Below are positions 44,801 to 52,685 of a stretch of DNA of 64,000 nt, piece by piece. A program made the position numbers and the translations under genes. The notes under the pieces are model-generated. The model ran no database searches and was not told where the DNA came from. It was given only the letters and a program-made list of their open reading frames with translations. The DNA is from Lysobacteraceae bacterium 2PB (GTDB lineage: Bacteria > Pseudomonadota > Gammaproteobacteria > Xanthomonadales > Xanthomonadaceae). The stretch covers positions 1 through 64,000 of the forward strand of contig SCMT01000024.1 in assembly GCA_005502915.1 (NCBI GenBank). Reading direction: 5' to 3'. Each line of letters opens with the position of its first letter. The first letter of the stretch is position 1.

Positions 44801-44994
44801 GCGGCCCCGGCGCCGCCGCGCGCTTCTCGATGGGCACGGTGATCGCCTCGGGCATGACCATCGGTACGCTGTTCACCCTGTTCGTGCTGCCGGCGTTCTA
44901 CATCTACCTCGCCCGCGACCACGCGCAGGATCCGAAGCAGGTGGAACACGCGGCATCGGGCGACGCCGACGACGCACAGCCGCAGCTGGGCTGA
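41815..44994 (+). CDS. RND efflux transporter, HAE1 type
   Basis: A 1059-aa proton-driven multidrug exporter with 12 expected transmembrane segments. The start is FIRKPVLAVVVNLFILLFGL, and the proton-relay Asp401-Asp402 lie in IVVDDAIIVLENIHRH. The C-terminal repeat holds VSKHGILIVEFANKL-like residues. Two Gly-rich loops (near 602-612 and 661-668) interrupt the second porter domain. GGAGG lies 7 nt upstream. No outer-membrane factor gene is in this operon, so it must borrow a TolC-type channel. A terminator follows. Confidence 0.94.
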   Translation: MKFTDIFIRKPVLAVVVNLFILLFGLRAYSELNVRQYPEMRNAVVNISTVYFGADADLIQGFITTPLEREIASAEGIEYMSSTSAAGVSTIQAYIRLDQDPNEALTQIAAKVNKMRGQLPPESEDPVIDLQQGQQIAAMYLSFASETLDNNQITDYLNRVIQPKLVTVPGVQRADILGAGTFAMRVWLKPDRMTALKVTASDVSAALQSNNVLSAVGSTKGQMVAIDMTARTDLRTPEEFRQLVIREQDGAIVRLGDVADVVLGSESYGTSVRMNGEAATFVGVYVAPDANSLDVIREVRKLWEAEIIPQLPQGIKGTIPYDSTESIQEAIDEVVSTIVEAVIIVIVVIYLFLGSLRSVIIPAVTVPLSLVGTLFLMLLMGFTINLLTLLAMVLAIGIVVDDAIIVLENIHRHIEEGMKPFDAALRGARELAWPVVAMTTTLVAVYLPIGFQGGLTGVLFTEFAFTLAGSVLLSGVIALTLSPMMSAKMLKAHGPDHAKGKLESWLDEKFDRLRRGYQRVLHGALHARHMIGAFGAVVFVSCVLLYMQSPKEPAPMEDEGFIFSIASADPYSTLDYVERYTDEITKIAKATPEVDGYFLFNGGFGGSGGGASPMAMAGFVLKPWSERERSTKQVLQQSLQPQISQVTGLNVFALVPPSLPSAGGDGGGGEFIIGGVGELSQLSELADAILGKAYASKRFIFLDKDLKIDKPRIEVNIDRDKAASLGIDMRTLAADMAALLSGGYTNRFAMQNRSYRVIPQVQREDRLNASALENYYTRTRTGELIPLSTVVTLKESAQPQSLKRFQQLNAVSITFAPRPGVSKGEALAILEQAAKEVLPQGYSVDYAGESRQFKQEGTTMLVTLLFALIIIFLVLAAQFESFRDAIIMLITVPMAICGALLVLNILSIASGILGMQGIEAFPGMSINIYTQVGLVTLVGVISKHGILIVEFANKLQIERGLSKREAIEEATAIRLRPVLMTTAALVFAMIPLLLASGPGAAARFSMGTVIASGMTIGTLFTLFVLPAFYIYLARDHAQDPKQVEHAASGDADDAQPQLG

Positions 44995-45016
44995 TCACGC
45001 AGGAAAGGCTTCACGG

Positions 45017-45046
45017 AAAAGCGCGCTTCGGCGCGCTTTTCTTTTT
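45017..45046 (+). terminator. Terminator between the RND operon and bioD
   Basis: 10-bp stem AAAAGCGCGC/GCGCGCTTTT closed by a TTCG tetraloop (45017-45040), then CTTTTT. It serves convergent genes. Confidence 0.93.
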
Positions 45047-45072
45047 GCTGGTGATTCAACCAGGGCAAGCCC

Positions 45073-45756
45073 TCAGGGCAATGCCAGGGATTGCGCCATT
45101 TGGGCAGGATCGGCACCCGGCGCGAACGGCAGCACGCCGAGGCACGGGGCCGGCAGGGCATCGCGCAGCAGGTCGAGGTAGGCGTCGCGCTCGGCGAATG
45201 CAGGATCGATGGTGCTGCCGATCCAGCCCAGCAGCGTGAAGCCGTCTGCAACGATCGCGCGGGCGCTGAGCCGCGCATGGCTGAGGCAGCCCAGGCGCAG
45301 GCCGACGACCAGCACCACCGGCGCGCCGAGGCTGCGAGCGAAATCGCCCTGGTCCAGGCCATCGTCCATCGGCGCGAGCCAGCCGCCGGCACCTTCGACG
45401 ATCACGACATCGGCCTGCGCGGCGAGCCGGTCGTGGGCCGCGTGCAGCAGGCCGGGATCGACCCGCACGCCGGCCGCGCGCGCGGCGAGCTGCGGCGCGG
45501 TGGGGATTTCCAGCGCGTACGGATTCACGTCGGCATAGTCCGGTCGCGGATCGCTCGCGGCCTGCAGCGCCAGCGCATCCTCGTTGCGCAGGCCGTCGGG
45601 CGTGCGGTCGCAGCCGCTGGCGACCGGCTTCATCCCGGCCACGCGCAGGCCCTCGCGGCGCAGGCGATGGACCAGGGCGGTCGCGGCGACGGTCTTGCCG
45701 ACGCCGGTGTCGGTGCCGGTGACGAACAGGCTGCGGTACGGGACGGTGGCGGGCAC
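45073..45756 (-). CDS. bioD: Dethiobiotin synthetase
   Basis: ATP-dependent ring closure of 7,8-diaminopelargonate to dethiobiotin. It is 227 aa with the P-loop TGTDTGVGKT near the N-terminus, KPVASG and EGAGGWLAP. The start is taken as GTG at 45756, since AGGAG lies 5 nt upstream; no ATG is available near the family start. Other bio genes are absent from the window. Divergent from msrC. Confidence 0.95.
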   Translation of the reverse strand: MPATVPYRSLFVTGTDTGVGKTVAATALVHRLRREGLRVAGMKPVASGCDRTPDGLRNEDALALQAASDPRPDYADVNPYALEIPTAPQLAARAAGVRVDPGLLHAAHDRLAAQADVVIVEGAGGWLAPMDDGLDQGDFARSLGAPVVLVVGLRLGCLSHARLSARAIVADGFTLLGWIGSTIDPAFAERDAYLDLLRDALPAPCLGVLPFAPGADPAQMAQSLALP

Positions 45757-45819
45757 GGGCACTCCTGGGATTCTCCGGCACGACGCGAGCGGATCGTCGT
45801 CGCTGCTACACTTCGGCGC

Positions 45820-46323
45820 ATGAGTTTCGCATCGATCCCGCTCACCGGCAGCAAGCCGGAACAGTACGCCCAGCTGCTCGCCCAGGCCGAGGCCCTCCTC
45901 GACGGCGAGACCGACCGCATCGCCAACGCGGCGAACCTGTCGGCGCTGGTCTACCACGCCCTGCCCGACCTCAACTGGGTCGGCTTCTACTTCTACGACG
46001 GCACCGAACTGGTGGTCGGCCCCTTCCAGGGCCTGCCCGCCTGCGTGCGCATCCCGCTGGACAAGGGCGTCTGCGGCGCCGCCGCGCGCACCCGCACCAC
46101 GCAGCGCGTGGCCGACGTGCACGCCTTCCCGGGGCATATCGCCTGCGACTCGGCTTCGCGCTCGGAGCTGGTGGTCCCGCTTGTCGTGCCGCTGGCCGAG
46201 GGCGACGCACTGGTCGGCGTGTTCGACCTCGACAGTCCGGTCCCCGATCGTTTCGACGTTGAAGATCAGGCGGGACTGGAAGCCATCGCGGCCGCCTTCC
46301 TGCGTTCGCTGCGACCGGCCTGA
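45820..46323 (+). CDS. msrC: Free methionine-(R)-sulfoxide reductase (GAF domain)
   Basis: A 167-aa single GAF domain protein that repairs free Met-R-sulfoxide with thioredoxin. The three active-site cysteines are visible in CVRIPLDKGVCGAAA and HIACDSASRSE, along with LNWVGFY and GVFDLDSP. There is no ribosome site; a TACACT -10-like hexamer ends only 7 nt before the ATG, suggesting a leaderless mRNA. Followed by a tfoX-type gene after 38 bp. Confidence 0.92.
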   Translation: MSFASIPLTGSKPEQYAQLLAQAEALLDGETDRIANAANLSALVYHALPDLNWVGFYFYDGTELVVGPFQGLPACVRIPLDKGVCGAAARTRTTQRVADVHAFPGHIACDSASRSELVVPLVVPLAEGDALVGVFDLDSPVPDRFDVEDQAGLEAIAAAFLRSLRPA

Positions 46324-46361
46324 CGGCACGCGGCCCGGCCCACCTTCCTCGACGACGCCGC

Positions 46362-46751
46362 ATGACCACTCCGCTCAAACTGCGCAACATCGGTCCGAAA
46401 AGCGCTGCCTGGCTGCGCCAGGTGGGCCTCCGCACCGAGGACGACCTGCGCGCGACCGGCGCGCTCGAAGCCTTCATGCGCGTCAAGCGTGCCGGCTTCA
46501 AGCCCAGCCTCAACCTGCTCTACGCGCTCGAAGGCGCGCTGGTCGGCTGCCACTGGCAGGAAGTCCCGCAGGAGCGCCGCGCCGAGCTGCTGACCGCCGC
46601 CGAGGCCGCCATCGCCCTGCTGCCGCCTCCGCGCGGCCGCCCCGCCGCCGCGCCGGTGACGACCACGCACCACGCCCGCGAAGAGGCCGCACCGGTCTTC
46701 AGCCTGTTCGACGAGCCCGACGGCGGGCACCACGGCGACAGCAACGACTGA
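46362..46751 (+). CDS. TfoX/Sxy C-terminal-domain protein
   Basis: A 129-aa protein whose first 85 residues are the TfoX C-terminal helix-hairpin domain (LRNIGPKSAAWLRQVGL, LNLLYALEGALVG). The rest is a Pro/Ala/His-rich acidic tail. The TfoX N-terminal domain is absent, as in many stand-alone relatives. Full-length TfoX is a competence regulator; function of this short form is unknown. Probably co-transcribed with msrC. Confidence 0.85.
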   Translation: MTTPLKLRNIGPKSAAWLRQVGLRTEDDLRATGALEAFMRVKRAGFKPSLNLLYALEGALVGCHWQEVPQERRAELLTAAEAAIALLPPPRGRPAAAPVTTTHHAREEAAPVFSLFDEPDGGHHGDSND

Positions 46752-46797
46752 GCCCGACCGTCATCGCCGCCTGCCGGCGGGGCCCGACCCGATCCGC

Positions 46798-46803
46798 TAC
46801 AAT
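46798..46803 (+). promoter_or_regulatory. -10 element for the cobalamin riboswitch transcript
   Basis: TACAAT lies about 25 nt before the conserved riboswitch core; no good -35 is visible. Confidence 0.45.
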
Positions 46804-46825
46804 GCCCGCCGCTTCGCGGTGATCC

Positions 46826-47027
46826 GGCAACAGGTTCCTGTGCCGGATTGAAACGGGAAGCCGGTGCGTGCCGTCGTCGACGGCATCATTCCGGCGCTGC
46901 CCCCGCAACGGTAAGCACGTGAACCCTTCGCATCATCCGCCACTGCAGCACGCGCTGCGGGAAGGCGCGAAGGCCCCGGCCACGCCCTCGGGCGGCGACC
47001 GGACGCGCAAGCCCGGAGACCGGCCAC
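46826..47027 (+). promoter_or_regulatory. Cobalamin riboswitch
   Basis: Contains all hallmark segments in order: AACGGGAAGCCGGTG, the B12-box region GCTGCCCCCGCAACGGTAAG (46896-46915), CACTGC, GGGAAGGCG and AAGCCCGGAGACCGGCC. It precedes btuB by about 140 nt. Binding of adenosylcobalamin would shut down btuB expression; the expression platform is not resolved by eye. Confidence 0.96.
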
Positions 47028-47165
47028 GAAGCCCTATGGTTGCGATGCGGAGGGCGTCGCGGCGATGTCGCCGTCCGCTCGCGTCGGCCCTTCGCTCGTT
47101 CCTGCCTTCCCCATCGCGACTCCTCACCAGTTCAGCGCGCGGGTGCGCGCGATGGAGTCCCTGCA

Positions 47166-49076
47166 ATGTCGTTCCGTGTCCTTCCCGCCGGCCGTTCCGC
47201 CAGCCGTTCCGCGAATATCCCCCGTCTTTCCCGCCTGCTCCCGCTCGGCCTGGCGATCGCCGCCGCGCTGCCCGGCGCCGCCCTCGCCGCCGATGCCGAC
47301 GCCGGCGATGAACTGGACGAAGTGGTCGTCACCGCCACGCGTACCGCCGTGACCACCGACGCCGCGCTGGCGCCGGTCGAAGTCATCGGCCGCGACGAGA
47401 TCCTGCGCGCGCAGGCGACCTCGCTGGCCGACCTGCTGCGCGGCCGCGCCGGCATCAACATTTCGAACCAGGGCGGCGAAGGCAAGCTCACCACGATGTT
47501 CGTGCGCGGCAGCGAGTCCGACCACGTGCTGGTGCTGATCGACGGCGTACGCGTGGGTTCGGCCACGTCCGGCCTGGTCTCGTTCCAGGACCTGCCGGTC
47601 GCGCTCATCGACCGCATCGAGATCGTGCGCGGCCCGCGCTCCAGCCTCTACGGCTCGGAAGCGATCGGCGGCGTGATCCAGATCTTCACCCGCCGCGATC
47701 GTGGCGACGCGACCTTCCGCTTCCACGCCGGAGCCGGCAGCCACGGCCTGCGCGAAGGCGGGATCGGTGTCGGTGGCGGCAGCGAACGCGGCTGGTTCGG
47801 CCTCGATGCCGGCTTCAGGCAGACCGACGGCATCGATGCCTGCCGCGGCGCGGGCTTCCCGGTCTTCGCAGGCTGTTTCGTCGATGGCCAGACCGATCGC
47901 GACGGCTACACCCAGCATGCGTTCTCGCTGCGCGGCGGCGTGAACCTCGGCGAATCGGTGACGCTGCAGGGCCATGCGCTGCGCGTGAGCGGCGAGAACG
48001 AATACGACGGCAGCTTCGTCGACAACTCCGACATCGTGCAGCAGGTCGTCGGCGCGCAGCTGAAGTGGCAGGCCGGCGAACGCGTCGCCGTGCAGTTCGC
48101 CGCCGGCAGCAACAAGGACGAATCCGAGAACTTCCTCGGCACCACGCCGACCGGCGCGTTCGCCACCCGGCGCGACAGCGCTTCGATGCAATCCGACATC
48201 ACCCTCGCCGAGCGCCAGGTGCTGACCGTCGGCCTCGACTGGCTGCGCGACCGCGTCGACAGCGATACCGCCTACGACGACACCCGTCGCGGCAACCGTG
48301 CGGTCTTCGCGCAGTACCAGGGTGGGTTCGGCGCGCAGGATCTGCAGCTCGCCCTGCGCCGCGACGACAACGACCAGTTCGGCGGCAAGACCACCGGCTC
48401 CGTCGCCTGGGGCATGGGTTTCGCCGAGCATTGGCGCGTGACCGCCAGCTACGGCACCGCGTTCAAGGCGCCGACCTTCAACGAGCTGTACTTCCCGTTC
48501 TTCGGCAACCCGAACCTGCGCCCGGAATCCTCGAAGACGTTCGAGCTCGGCCTGGCCTGGCGCGGCGAACGCAGCCGCGTGGCGCTGAACGCCTTCGAGA
48601 CCCGCGTCGACGACCTAATCGCTTACGACGGCTCGATCTTCCTGCCGAACAACATCGAGAAGACCCGTCTGCGCGGCGCCGAGCTGCAGGTGGAGACCGT
48701 GGTGCTCGGGTGGAACATCAACGGTGCCGCCAGCTGGCTGGACCCGGAGAACCGCGTGCGCGGCGCCAACGAAGGCAACGACCTGCCGCGTCGCGCCCGC
48801 GAGAGCGCACGCATCGACGTCGATCGCGCCTTCGGCGACTTCAGCCTCGGCCTGACCGGCGTGGCCAGCGGCAAGCGTTACGACGACCTCGCCAACACCC
48901 GCCGCGTCGACGGCTTCGCCACCCTGGACCTGCGCGCCGAGTACCGCTTCGCGCGGCACTGGACCCTGCAGGCCCGGGTCGCGAACCTGTTCGACGAGCG
49001 TTACGAGACCACCTCGTTCTACAACCAGCCCGGTCGCACCTGGTCGCTGATGCTGCGTTTCCAGCCGGCCGGCTGA
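47166..49076 (+). CDS. btuB: TonB-dependent vitamin B12 receptor
   Basis: Outer-membrane beta-barrel of 636 aa. The start MSFRVLP is preceded by GGAG at 8 nt. A signal peptide ends near ALAADADA. The TonB box (DEVVVTATR) follows directly, then the plug domain (LRGRAGINISNQGG, RGPRSSLYGSEAIGGVIQI) and a barrel ending in a terminal aromatic-rich strand (RTWSLMLRFQP). The riboswitch upstream fixes the substrate as a corrinoid. No btuCDF genes are nearby. Confidence 0.93.
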   Translation: MSFRVLPAGRSASRSANIPRLSRLLPLGLAIAAALPGAALAADADAGDELDEVVVTATRTAVTTDAALAPVEVIGRDEILRAQATSLADLLRGRAGINISNQGGEGKLTTMFVRGSESDHVLVLIDGVRVGSATSGLVSFQDLPVALIDRIEIVRGPRSSLYGSEAIGGVIQIFTRRDRGDATFRFHAGAGSHGLREGGIGVGGGSERGWFGLDAGFRQTDGIDACRGAGFPVFAGCFVDGQTDRDGYTQHAFSLRGGVNLGESVTLQGHALRVSGENEYDGSFVDNSDIVQQVVGAQLKWQAGERVAVQFAAGSNKDESENFLGTTPTGAFATRRDSASMQSDITLAERQVLTVGLDWLRDRVDSDTAYDDTRRGNRAVFAQYQGGFGAQDLQLALRRDDNDQFGGKTTGSVAWGMGFAEHWRVTASYGTAFKAPTFNELYFPFFGNPNLRPESSKTFELGLAWRGERSRVALNAFETRVDDLIAYDGSIFLPNNIEKTRLRGAELQVETVVLGWNINGAASWLDPENRVRGANEGNDLPRRARESARIDVDRAFGDFSLGLTGVASGKRYDDLANTRRVDGFATLDLRAEYRFARHWTLQARVANLFDERYETTSFYNQPGRTWSLMLRFQPAG

Positions 49077-49265
49077 GCCGCCTGCCGCACCGGCGGCGAC
49101 CCGTCGGTGCGGATCCGTCCCGCTTTGCCCTCCCGGCCATCGGGAGGGCTTGCCGCAGGCGCGAAACGGCCCCATCTGTGCGCTTGCGCACGCTCTCCGG
49201 CGTGTGATACCACATGCGCACCCGCGCACAGTTTCGCGTCCCCGCCGCAGTACCGAAGGACGGAC

Positions 49266-49766
49266 ATGTCGTCCAGCTCCGAACAGCTCAGCCCCGGCCT
49301 CTTCGTCGTCCGGCCCGCGACCGCCCAGGTCGAGGCCGCGGGATTGGCGCGCCTGGAGGGCAAGGCCAGCGTCAGCCCGCTGGGCGGTCGCCTGCCGGGC
49401 TGGGTGGTCAAGCTGAACAAGCTGCCGCGCAGCGCGCGCGAAGGCTGGCGCAGCCTGCACAAGCTGCTGGGCAACGATTTCCTGGTGATGCCGGCGCTGG
49501 TCGACGAACGCGGCGAGTGCCGCTACCCGACCGGCCTGCTGTCGCTGCGCCTGGAGGACGAGGCCAGCGAGCAGGATCTGCAGGCGCTGGCCCGCACCTA
49601 CGGCCTGGAATTCGTCTCGCGCGCCAAGTTCACGCGTCAGCAGGCGCTGTTCCGCCCCGCCGAAGGCAGCGATGTCTTCCTGCCGGACATCACCGGCAAG
49701 ATCGAAGGCGACGCGCACGTCGAGGCCGTCTGGTTCGACGCGGAAAGCGCGTTCCACCGCTCGTAA
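49266..49766 (+). CDS. Stand-alone subtilase-prodomain-like protein (candidate)
   Basis: A 166-aa soluble protein without signal peptide. Its C-terminal 80 residues run parallel to the prodomain of the following S8 peptidase: SLRLEDEAS/VLRFHADAP, ARTYGLEF/LRDSGLTV, and HVEAVWFDAES/LDEVAFAAPNF at matching spacing. It may therefore be a free prodomain acting in trans as chaperone or inhibitor; the similarity is by eye and weak. The N-terminal half (SPLGGRLPGWVVKLNKLPRSAREGW) is unassigned. AAGGACGG lies about 6 nt before the ATG. The gap to the peptidase gene is 102 bp, same strand. Confidence 0.7.
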   Translation: MSSSSEQLSPGLFVVRPATAQVEAAGLARLEGKASVSPLGGRLPGWVVKLNKLPRSAREGWRSLHKLLGNDFLVMPALVDERGECRYPTGLLSLRLEDEASEQDLQALARTYGLEFVSRAKFTRQQALFRPAEGSDVFLPDITGKIEGDAHVEAVWFDAESAFHRS

Positions 49767-49868
49767 GGCGGTCGTGCCGCGCGCGATCCGACAAGCGGTG
49801 CGCCAGTCTCACCCCATGACGCGATTCCCGCGATAATCGAACCCTCCCTTACAGGAAGTGAGGCTGCC

Positions 49869-51542
49869 ATGTCCCCCAAAGCATCCGCCCACGCCCGTCC
49901 GGGTGCGGCCGTCGAAATCCCGGTCGAAATCCCTTTCGAATCCGCCACCCGCACCGACCTGGGCCTGCGCATGGGCTCGGGCGAATGGGTCGATCTCGAA
50001 CCGCTGCCGCTGTCGCTGGAATCCGTGGACGGCGAAACCGTCGCGCGGCTTTCGGGCACGCCGGTCGCCGCGATGGCCACGGCACGCGTCATGCGCGCCG
50101 CGCAGGCCTTCTTCGAACTGCCCGATCGCAGCCGCGTCGGCGGCGAAGTGCTCAACGTCCCGCGTACCGCCGCGCGACGCGCGAAGGAGACGCCGCTGCA
50201 GCGCAAGACCATCACCGCGTGGATGGATCGCGACACCCGGCTCATGCGCATCCTCTACAAGGAAATCGTGCTGCGCTTCCACGCGGACGCGCCGCAGAAG
50301 ACGCGCACCGCGATCCTGCGCGACAGCGGCCTGACGGTCCGCCTGCGCAACCCGCTGGTCCCCGACCAGTACATCCTCAGCGACGATGCGCATCGCCATC
50401 CCGGCGAGGCGCTGGTGAAGCTGGCCGCGCAGCTGTCGACGCTCGACGAGGTCGCGTTCGCCGCGCCGAACTTCGTCTCGCAGTTCCGCCGCAGCCTGCC
50501 GGCCACGGCATCGACGCCACCGGCGAAACAGTGGCACCTGCGCACGATCGGCGCGGCCAAGGCGTGGAAGCTCACGCGCGGCAAGCGCGCGGTAGTGATT
50601 GCGGTGCTCGACGACGGCATCGACGTGGAGCATCCCGAACTGCGCGGCAACGTGCTGCGCAATCCGGATCCCGACGAAGCGCGCGATCTGTGCGGACGCG
50701 ACTTCTTCCTGCCCGACGATGACGCCGACCACTTCAACCCGCGCCCCAAGCGCTTCCGCGCGCCCTTCGACCAGATGGGCGGCAACGACGTGCACGGCAC
50801 GCCCTGCGCCGGCGTCGCCGTCGGCCGCGGCCCGCGCGCCTACGGCATCGCACCGAACTGCCGGCTGCTGCCGGTTAAGGTGTTCCATGCCGACGACTTC
50901 GCGGCGGAAAGCCAGGTCGCCGACGCGATCCGCTACGCCGCGACCTTCGCCGATGTCATCTCCTGTTCGTGGGGCGGCGCGAAGAGCCCGGACATCGAAT
51001 TCGCCCTGCAGGACGCGCGCCGCTTCGGACGCAAGGGCAAGGGCGCGGTGGTGGTCTGCGCCGCCGGCAACGACGGCACCAACACCGTCGACTACCCCGC
51101 CACCGATCCGAACGCGATCGCGGTCGGTGCGTCGACCGACAAGGACGAACTCGCCGGTTATTCCAACCGCGGCCCGCAGATCTGCGTCGTCGCGCCGTCG
51201 AACGGCGGCACGCGCGGCATCTTCACCACCGATGTCTCGATTCCCGGTCGCGGCTTCAATCCCGGCAAACCCGGCGACACCAACGGCCTGTACTGCGACG
51301 ACTTCGGCGGCACCTCGTCGGCGACGCCGCTGGTCGCGGGCCTGTGCGGCCTGATGCTCTCGCTCAAGCCGCAGCTCGCACCGGAGGACGTGCGCAAGCT
51401 GCTCACTGCGACCGCGAAGAAGATCGGCCCCGCCTCCGCGTACAAGACCAACGGTCATTCCAACCGCTACGGTTTCGGCCGCATCGACGCCGCCAAGGCC
51501 GTCGCAGCGGCGAAGGCGTGGAAGCCGAAGAAGCCCGGCTGA
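49869..51542 (+). CDS. S8 family (subtilisin-like) serine peptidase, apparently non-secreted
   Basis: A 557-aa subtilase. No signal peptide is seen: the N-terminus is polar and there is no hydrophobic core. Residues about 1-120 are an unassigned domain and about 125-205 a fervidolysin-like prodomain. The catalytic domain has Asp in VLDDGID, His in NDVHGTPCAG, Asn in AAGND and Ser in GGTSSATPLVAG. The C-terminus is Lys/Pro-rich. GAGG lies 6 nt upstream. Substrate unknown; with the upstream small protein it may form a regulated intracellular protease module. Confidence 0.9.
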   Translation: MSPKASAHARPGAAVEIPVEIPFESATRTDLGLRMGSGEWVDLEPLPLSLESVDGETVARLSGTPVAAMATARVMRAAQAFFELPDRSRVGGEVLNVPRTAARRAKETPLQRKTITAWMDRDTRLMRILYKEIVLRFHADAPQKTRTAILRDSGLTVRLRNPLVPDQYILSDDAHRHPGEALVKLAAQLSTLDEVAFAAPNFVSQFRRSLPATASTPPAKQWHLRTIGAAKAWKLTRGKRAVVIAVLDDGIDVEHPELRGNVLRNPDPDEARDLCGRDFFLPDDDADHFNPRPKRFRAPFDQMGGNDVHGTPCAGVAVGRGPRAYGIAPNCRLLPVKVFHADDFAAESQVADAIRYAATFADVISCSWGGAKSPDIEFALQDARRFGRKGKGAVVVCAAGNDGTNTVDYPATDPNAIAVGASTDKDELAGYSNRGPQICVVAPSNGGTRGIFTTDVSIPGRGFNPGKPGDTNGLYCDDFGGTSSATPLVAGLCGLMLSLKPQLAPEDVRKLLTATAKKIGPASAYKTNGHSNRYGFGRIDAAKAVAAAKAWKPKKPG

Positions 51543-51547
51543 GTCAG

Positions 51548-52636
51548 TCACTCCGCCGCGCCGAACAGCTCCGGCTGCGGCGGCAGCAGGTCGTCGCGAT
51601 CGCGGAAGCCGCCCAGGCCGACGCCGACCAGTCGGTACAAGGTCGACGCCGGCAGGTCGACGCGGTCGCGCAACGCCAGCGCGATCGCGGTGAACTGCTC
51701 CAGGCTGACGGGCGGCGCTTCGGGCGTGTGGCTGCGGGTGAGGATGCGGAACTGCGCGGTCTTGAGCTTGAGCACGACGGTGCGGCCGACGCGCTCGGTC
51801 TTGCGCGTGGCGGTCCAGGTGCGTTCGGCGAGCTGGCGGATCATCGGTTCGATCTCCGACAGCGGCACGTCGCGCGCGAAGGTGTCTTCCGACGAGATCG
51901 ACTGCACCGGCTGGTCGGGTTCGACCAGTCGCTCGTCGATGCCCTGCGCGCGCTGGTAAAGGCGCAGGCCGAAACTGCCGAACTCGCGCTGCAGGCGCTC
52001 CGCGCCGAGCGTGCGCAGGTCGCCGACGGTGGCGATGCCCAGCGTCTCCAGCTTCTGCTGCATCACCTTGCCGACGCCGGGGATGCAGCCCACCGGCAGC
52101 GGGGTGAGGAAGTCGAACACCTGTGCGGGCTTGATCACGAACTGGCCGTCCGGCTTGCGCCAGTCGGAAGCGATCTTGGCGAGGAACTTGTTCGGCGCCA
52201 CGCCGGCCGATGCGGTGAGCGCGGTCTCCTCGCGGATCTGCGCCCGGATGCTCTCGGCGATGGCGGTCGCGCTGGGCACGCTGCCGTCGTCCAGCCGCGT
52301 CATGGGATCGGTGACGTCGAGGTAGGCCTCGTCCAGCGACAGCGGCTCGATCAACTCGGTATGCCGCGCGAAGATCGCGCGCACCTGTTTCGACACCGCC
52401 TTGTAGCGCGCGAAATCCGGCGGCACGAAGATCGCCTGCGGGCACAGGCGTTCCGCGCGCACCGCCGGCATCGCCGAACGTACGCCGAACTTGCGCGCCT
52501 CGTACGAGGCGGCGCAGACCACCGAGCGCGCACCGCGCCAGGCGACCACGACCGGCTTGCCGCGCAGCGAGGGATCGTCGCGCTGCTCCACCGAGGCGTA
52601 GAACGCATCCATGTCGATGTGGATGATCTTGCGCAT
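51548..52636 (-). CDS. dinB: DNA polymerase IV
   Basis: Y-family translesion polymerase of 362 aa. It opens with RKIIHIDMDAFYASVEQ (metal Asp and steric-gate Phe-Tyr region) and contains SLDEAYLDVT and the helix-hairpin GIPGVGK-like motif (CIPGVGKVM). The C-terminal little-finger domain is intact. Stop codons of this gene and the convergent S8 gene are 5 bp apart. No LexA box was recognised. TAGACT ends 6 nt before the ATG with no ribosome site, again suggesting a leaderless message. Confidence 0.95.
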   Translation of the reverse strand: MRKIIHIDMDAFYASVEQRDDPSLRGKPVVVAWRGARSVVCAASYEARKFGVRSAMPAVRAERLCPQAIFVPPDFARYKAVSKQVRAIFARHTELIEPLSLDEAYLDVTDPMTRLDDGSVPSATAIAESIRAQIREETALTASAGVAPNKFLAKIASDWRKPDGQFVIKPAQVFDFLTPLPVGCIPGVGKVMQQKLETLGIATVGDLRTLGAERLQREFGSFGLRLYQRAQGIDERLVEPDQPVQSISSEDTFARDVPLSEIEPMIRQLAERTWTATRKTERVGRTVVLKLKTAQFRILTRSHTPEAPPVSLEQFTAIALALRDRVDLPASTLYRLVGVGLGGFRDRDDLLPPQPELFGAAE

Positions 52637-52685
52637 CGATGCAGTCTACGCCGGGCGCGCGTCGCGGATTGCCGGCACGTCGGCG

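Noticed and set aside
41743-44949. A 1068-codon open frame antisense to the RND pump
   Set aside because: Low-complexity His/Arg/Asp-rich translation typical of an antisense shadow; the pump on the plus strand is unambiguous.
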